Notes under the pieces: model-generated
Databases searched by the model: none
What the model was told of the DNA's origin: nothing
The model's input: only the letters and a program-made list of their open reading frames with translations
Shown: positions 6,520-8,116 of the stretch, in pieces
Position numbering within the stretch: position 1 is the first letter of the stretch
Layout: the number at the start of each line of letters is the position of its first letter
Source of the DNA: an uncultured Collinsella sp.
Lineage (GTDB): Bacteria > Actinomycetota > Coriobacteriia > Coriobacteriales > Coriobacteriaceae
Direction: 5' to 3'
Assembly: GCA_900544385.1 (NCBI GenBank)
Contig: UQVD01000086.1
Location: 1-8,116, forward strand
DNA: 8,116 nucleotides
Program-made: the position numbers and the translations under genes

Positions 6520-6603
6520 CTTCGACCTCCTTTGACGGCGCCTTCGCGGCGCGGTTTGGGTGCATGTTCTGACCGTTATGCACGGTTGACCTGTAAGTTT
6601 ACC
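6520..6603. repeat. 84-nt gap upstream of scpA with nested inverted repeats
   Basis: Three short dyads can be read directly. GCGCC at 6538-6542 pairs with GGCGC at 6548-6552 around a 5-nt loop, just ahead of the scpA Shine-Dalgarno (6525-6533). ACCGT (6572-6576) pairs with ACGGT (6582-6586) around TATGC. GTGCAT (6560-6565) is mirrored by ATGCAC (6578-6583) with 12 nt between; it competes with the second dyad. No T run follows any stem on either strand, so this is not a typical intrinsic terminator. I could not place a promoter with confidence. It may be a structured leader, an operator or a dispersed intergenic repeat. Confidence 0.35.
6525..6533 (-). promoter_or_regulatory. Strong scpA ribosome binding site
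   Basis: AAAGGAGGT matches the anti-Shine-Dalgarno over nine bases and is 5 nt before the scpA ATG. It starts 4 nt downstream of the GC-rich GCGCC/GGCGC hairpin in the direction of transcription. Confidence 0.85.
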
Positions 6604-7287
6604 TTAGATGCCGGCGATTGCGAAGTTGAGCAGCTGCTCAGCGAGCGGATACACGGTAACGTCGAAATAGCGGCCGATCACGTCGATGCCGGTCCACATG
6701 GGCAGCAGGTACAGCACTAGGATGAGGATGGGCATAGCGTATTGCTGCAGACGATAATAGTTGTTGAGAGCCTTGCCTTTAAGGAACGGCACAATGATCG
6801 ACGAGCCGTCGAGCGGTGGGATCGGGATGAGGTTGAAGAACGCAAGCGACAGGTTGACCACGATAAACGTGGCGCCGAAGTTCATGATCTGTGACGCCAG
6901 GGCAAAGGACATGCTGGCGTAGAGATTGCCGTACGTTACGTGCATGAGGGCGGCCGCGAGGCACGCGAGTGCGATATTCGATGTGGGGCCGGCTACGCTC
7001 ACCAGGACCTCGTCGCGCTTGGGGTGCTTAAGGTTGTTGAGATAGACGGGCACGGGCTTGGCGAAGGCGAACACGGGACCGCCGGCGGCGAGCATGAGCA
7101 GCGGCAAGATGATGGTGCCAAACGGGTCGATATGGTTGAGCGGGTTGAGCGATACGCGTCCGCGCGAGCGCGCCGTTTTGTCGCCGAGAGCCCAGGCCGC
7201 GGCGGCGTGCGCGCTCTCGTGAATGACGATGCCAACGATGACGGCGACGGCGCTGGCGAGCAGGTTCATGATGTAGCTGCTGGACAT
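6604..7287 (-). CDS. Site-2 protease family (M50) membrane metalloprotease
   Basis: M50 proteases cut substrate proteins inside the membrane with a zinc ion. This 227-residue protein has the zinc motif HESAH with H23, E24 and H27 in the first membrane helix (about 9-31). The third ligand is D160 in NLIPIPPLDGS (152-162). Between them is a GNP-like region, SLNPLNHIDPFGTIILP (46-62), typical of the minimal YwhC-like subgroup. Hydrophobic stretches near 57-75, 95-117, 124-152 and 184-197 suggest about five to six membrane segments. There is no PDZ domain, unlike RseP. The ATG follows AGGAG (7294-7298) at 6 nt, overlapping the stop of the small membrane protein gene upstream. M50 genes next to scpA are common in Gram-positive bacteria. 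No substrate, such as an anti-sigma factor, is visible in the window. Confidence 0.93.
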   Translation of the reverse strand: MSSSYIMNLLASAVAVIVGIVIHESAHAAAAWALGDKTARSRGRVSLNPLNHIDPFGTIILPLLMLAAGGPVFAFAKPVPVYLNNLKHPKRDEVLVSVAGPTSNIALACLAAALMHVTYGNLYASMSFALASQIMNFGATFIVVNLSLAFFNLIPIPPLDGSSIIVPFLKGKALNNYYRLQQYAMPILILVLYLLPMWTGIDVIGRYFDVTVYPLAEQLLNFAIAGI

Positions 7288-7296
7288 GGCGCTCTC

Positions 7297-7593
7297 CTAG
7301 CGGACGCGGCGCGAGGCGCGCGTGAGCAGGTAGTCGGCCACAAACAAGATTACCGCGACGATGGCGTAATCCAGGCGAAACACGCCACCAAAGGGCGACG
7401 TGATGACACCGTAGCCGGCGATGGCGCTTGGCAGTGCGCGCGAAAGCTCAACGACAAAGCCAACGATCTGCAGTTTGGCGGTGAGGCCGCTAAAGCACAG
7501 CAGCACGGTCATCGCGCTCATAAAGATGCCGCAGATGCGACAAGCGATGGCGATGATGCTCATCGCCACGGCAGCGGCCTTACGAGAGTTCAC
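7297..7593 (-). CDS. Small membrane protein of unknown function, GTG start
   Basis: I do not recognise this family. The frame stays open up to 7713, but the credible start is GTG at 7593, which has GAGGAG (7601-7606) at a 7-nt spacer and overlaps the ABC-F stop by 14 nt. That gives 98 residues beginning MNSRKAAAVA. The later ATG (residue 11) has no ribosome binding site. The N-terminal half is hydrophobic at about 8-38, with a CXXC (C18, C21), an Arg between these cysteines and a third Cys at 33. The middle (42-72) is mildly hydrophobic and rich in Gly, Ser and Ala. A clear membrane helix lies near 74-91 (YAIVAVILFVADYLL), ending in a basic tail, TRASRRVR. Two to three membrane spans are likely. 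It is 9 nt ahead of the M50 protease gene, so the two are probably made together. Confidence 0.75.
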   Translation of the reverse strand: MNSRKAAAVAMSIIAIACRICGIFMSAMTVLLCFSGLTAKLQIVGFVVELSRALPSAIAGYGVITSPFGGVFRLDYAIVAVILFVADYLLTRASRRVR

Positions 7594-8068
7594 GCGCGGT
7601 CTCCTCTTCGATCTGGGTGGAAAGCTCCAGCCATTCGTCCTCGAGCTTGGGTAGCTCTTGCTTAAGGCCGTTATATTCCCCCAGCGCGGCGTTGAACTTG
7701 TCCTGATCGGCATAAAGCTCTTCGCTGGCCATCAATTCCATAAGCTCGTCATAGCGGGCGCGCTTTTTGTCGAGCTCCGTCTCGATCTTCTTGAGCTGGT
7801 TACGCACGCCCTTGAGCTTTTTGTTGAGCGCAGCGCGGGCCTGGGCCTCGGCGCGCTTTTGCTCCTTGGTCTTTTTACCCTCGGCAGGCTTGGGTGCGGC
7901 GGCGGGGGTGTCGGCTTGGGCGGAGCAGGTTTTGGCGGGCTTGGATACGGCGGGCGTGCTCTCCCCTGCCGCCTCGGCGGCGGCGCGGGCTGCGAGGTCC
8001 TCGCGCTTGTAGAGGTAGTAGTCGTAGTCGCCGTCGTAGACCGTGACCTTGCCGTCGCGGATGTCGAT
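7580..8068 (-). CDS. ABC-F family ATPase, C-terminal fragment
   Basis: Only the last 162 codons remain; the start is lost to adapter at 8069. The visible part opens with IDIRDGKVTVYDGDYDYYLYKRED, the usual end of the second ATPase domain of ABC-F proteins (dG.v..y.GdYdyYl). A linker rich in Ala, Pro and Lys follows at about fragment residues 30-65. Then comes a highly charged coiled coil (LNKKLKGVRNQLKKIETELDKKRARYDELMEL...) running almost to the stop, as in the C-terminal domain of Uup-like members. ABC-F proteins act on ribosomes, either as translation factors or in antibiotic protection. Which subgroup this is cannot be told without the ATPase domains and the inter-domain linker. The stop overlaps the start of the small membrane protein gene. 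Confidence 0.85.
   Translation of the reverse strand: MDIRDGKVTVYDGDYDYYLYKREDLAARAAAEAAGESTPAVSKPAKTCSAQADTPAAAPKPAEGKKTKEQKRAEAQARAALNKKLKGVRNQLKKIETELDKKRARYDELMELMASEELYADQDKFNAALGEYNGLKQELPKLEDEWLELSTQIEEETARELS
7601..7606 (-). promoter_or_regulatory. Ribosome binding site fixing the GTG start of the 98-residue protein
   Basis: GAGGAG lies inside the end of the ABC-F gene, 7 nt before the GTG at 7593. No comparable site precedes the in-frame ATG ten codons later, so this site decides the start. Confidence 0.75.
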
Positions 8069-8116
8069 CTGTCTCTTATACACATCTGACGCTGCCGACG
8101 ATATGCAGTGTGTAGA
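8069..8116. other. Nextera adapter, read-1 side (sequencing artefact)
   Basis: Positions 8069-8087 read CTGTCTCTTATACACATCT, the Tn5 mosaic end in reverse complement, and 8088-8101 read GACGCTGCCGACGA, the read-1 adapter. TATGCAGT at 8102-8109 fits an i5 index; from memory it is the reverse complement of N506, ACTGCATA. GTGTAGA at 8110-8116 is the start of the P5 region. None of this is genomic. Confidence 0.98.

Noticed and set aside
6537..6560. Intrinsic terminator between the M50 gene and scpA
   Set aside because: The GCGCC/GGCGC hairpin has only a 5-bp stem and no T run on either strand, and it lies next to the scpA ribosome binding site.
6586..6610. TTGACC on the plus strand as a -35 box
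   Set aside because: No -10-like hexamer lies at 16-18 nt downstream, and there is no plus-strand gene for it to serve.
7594..7713. Upstream extension of the 98-residue membrane protein
   Set aside because: The extra 40 residues are an out-of-frame reading of the ABC-F coiled coil. The GTG at 7593 has a proper ribosome binding site.
42..8068. A hidden defence system, mobile element, CRISPR array, tRNA or new multi-gene system
   Set aside because: Genes of recognised core functions fill nearly all of the insert. I saw no repeats of array type, transposase, integrase, toxin-antitoxin pair or tRNA-like fold. The only unassigned gene is the 98-residue membrane protein.
8069..8083. ATG start (MYKRQ) for the ABC-F fragment
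   Set aside because: These codons are the Tn5 mosaic end of the Nextera adapter and not genomic sequence.

Overview
This window is a GC-rich (roughly 60% or more) stretch of bacterial chromosome. Every gene I can support lies on the minus strand, packed head to tail with almost no intergenic DNA. The gene content and order (ABC-F protein, small membrane protein, M50 protease, scpA, scpB, pseudouridine synthase, cmk, plsC, ispH, PDZ/radical SAM/DUF512 protein, der) fit an actinobacterium of the class Coriobacteriia, for example a Collinsella-like gut bacterium. The taxon is an inference from composition and gene order; no marker gene was compared.

The two ends are not genome. Positions 1-41 and 8069-8116 are Illumina Nextera (Tn5 tagmentation) adapter, including index bases. 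The biological insert is therefore only 42-8068. Both terminal genes (der on the left, ABC-F on the right) are cut by adapter rather than by a natural end, and the peptides MYKRQ, MCIRD and LSLIHI that appear in translations of the ends are adapter artefacts.

Layout in the direction of transcription, from high to low coordinates. (1) 8068-7580: the C-terminal part of an ABC-F ATPase with its charged coiled-coil tail, overlapping by 14 nt a GTG-started 98-residue membrane protein of unknown function (7593-7297). (2) 7287-6604: a minimal M50 site-2-type membrane protease. (3) An 84-nt gap with nested inverted repeats, then scpA (6519-5707) and scpB (5695-4967), the kleisin and winged-helix partners of SMC. 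(4) An RluB-family 23S rRNA pseudouridine synthase (4980-4015), overlapping scpB by 14 nt. (5) A 66-nt gap, then a run with gaps of 2-10 nt: cytidylate kinase, a PlsC-type acyltransferase, IspH, the radical SAM/DUF512 protein and the start of der.

The genes cover chromosome segregation (ScpAB), ribosome work (RluB, Der, probably the ABC-F protein), nucleotide supply (Cmk), phospholipid synthesis (PlsC), isoprenoid synthesis (IspH) and membrane proteolysis (M50). The short spacings, and Shine-Dalgarno sequences that overlap the upstream stop codon, suggest one or a few polycistronic transcripts with translational coupling. I saw no convincing terminator and could not place a promoter. This is an ordinary core-genome region. 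The points most worth a second look are the Glu in place of Asp in the PlsC HX4D motif, the uncharacterised small membrane protein, the acidic ScpB tail, the structured 84-nt gap and the untrimmed adapters. I found no defence system, mobile element, CRISPR array or RNA gene.
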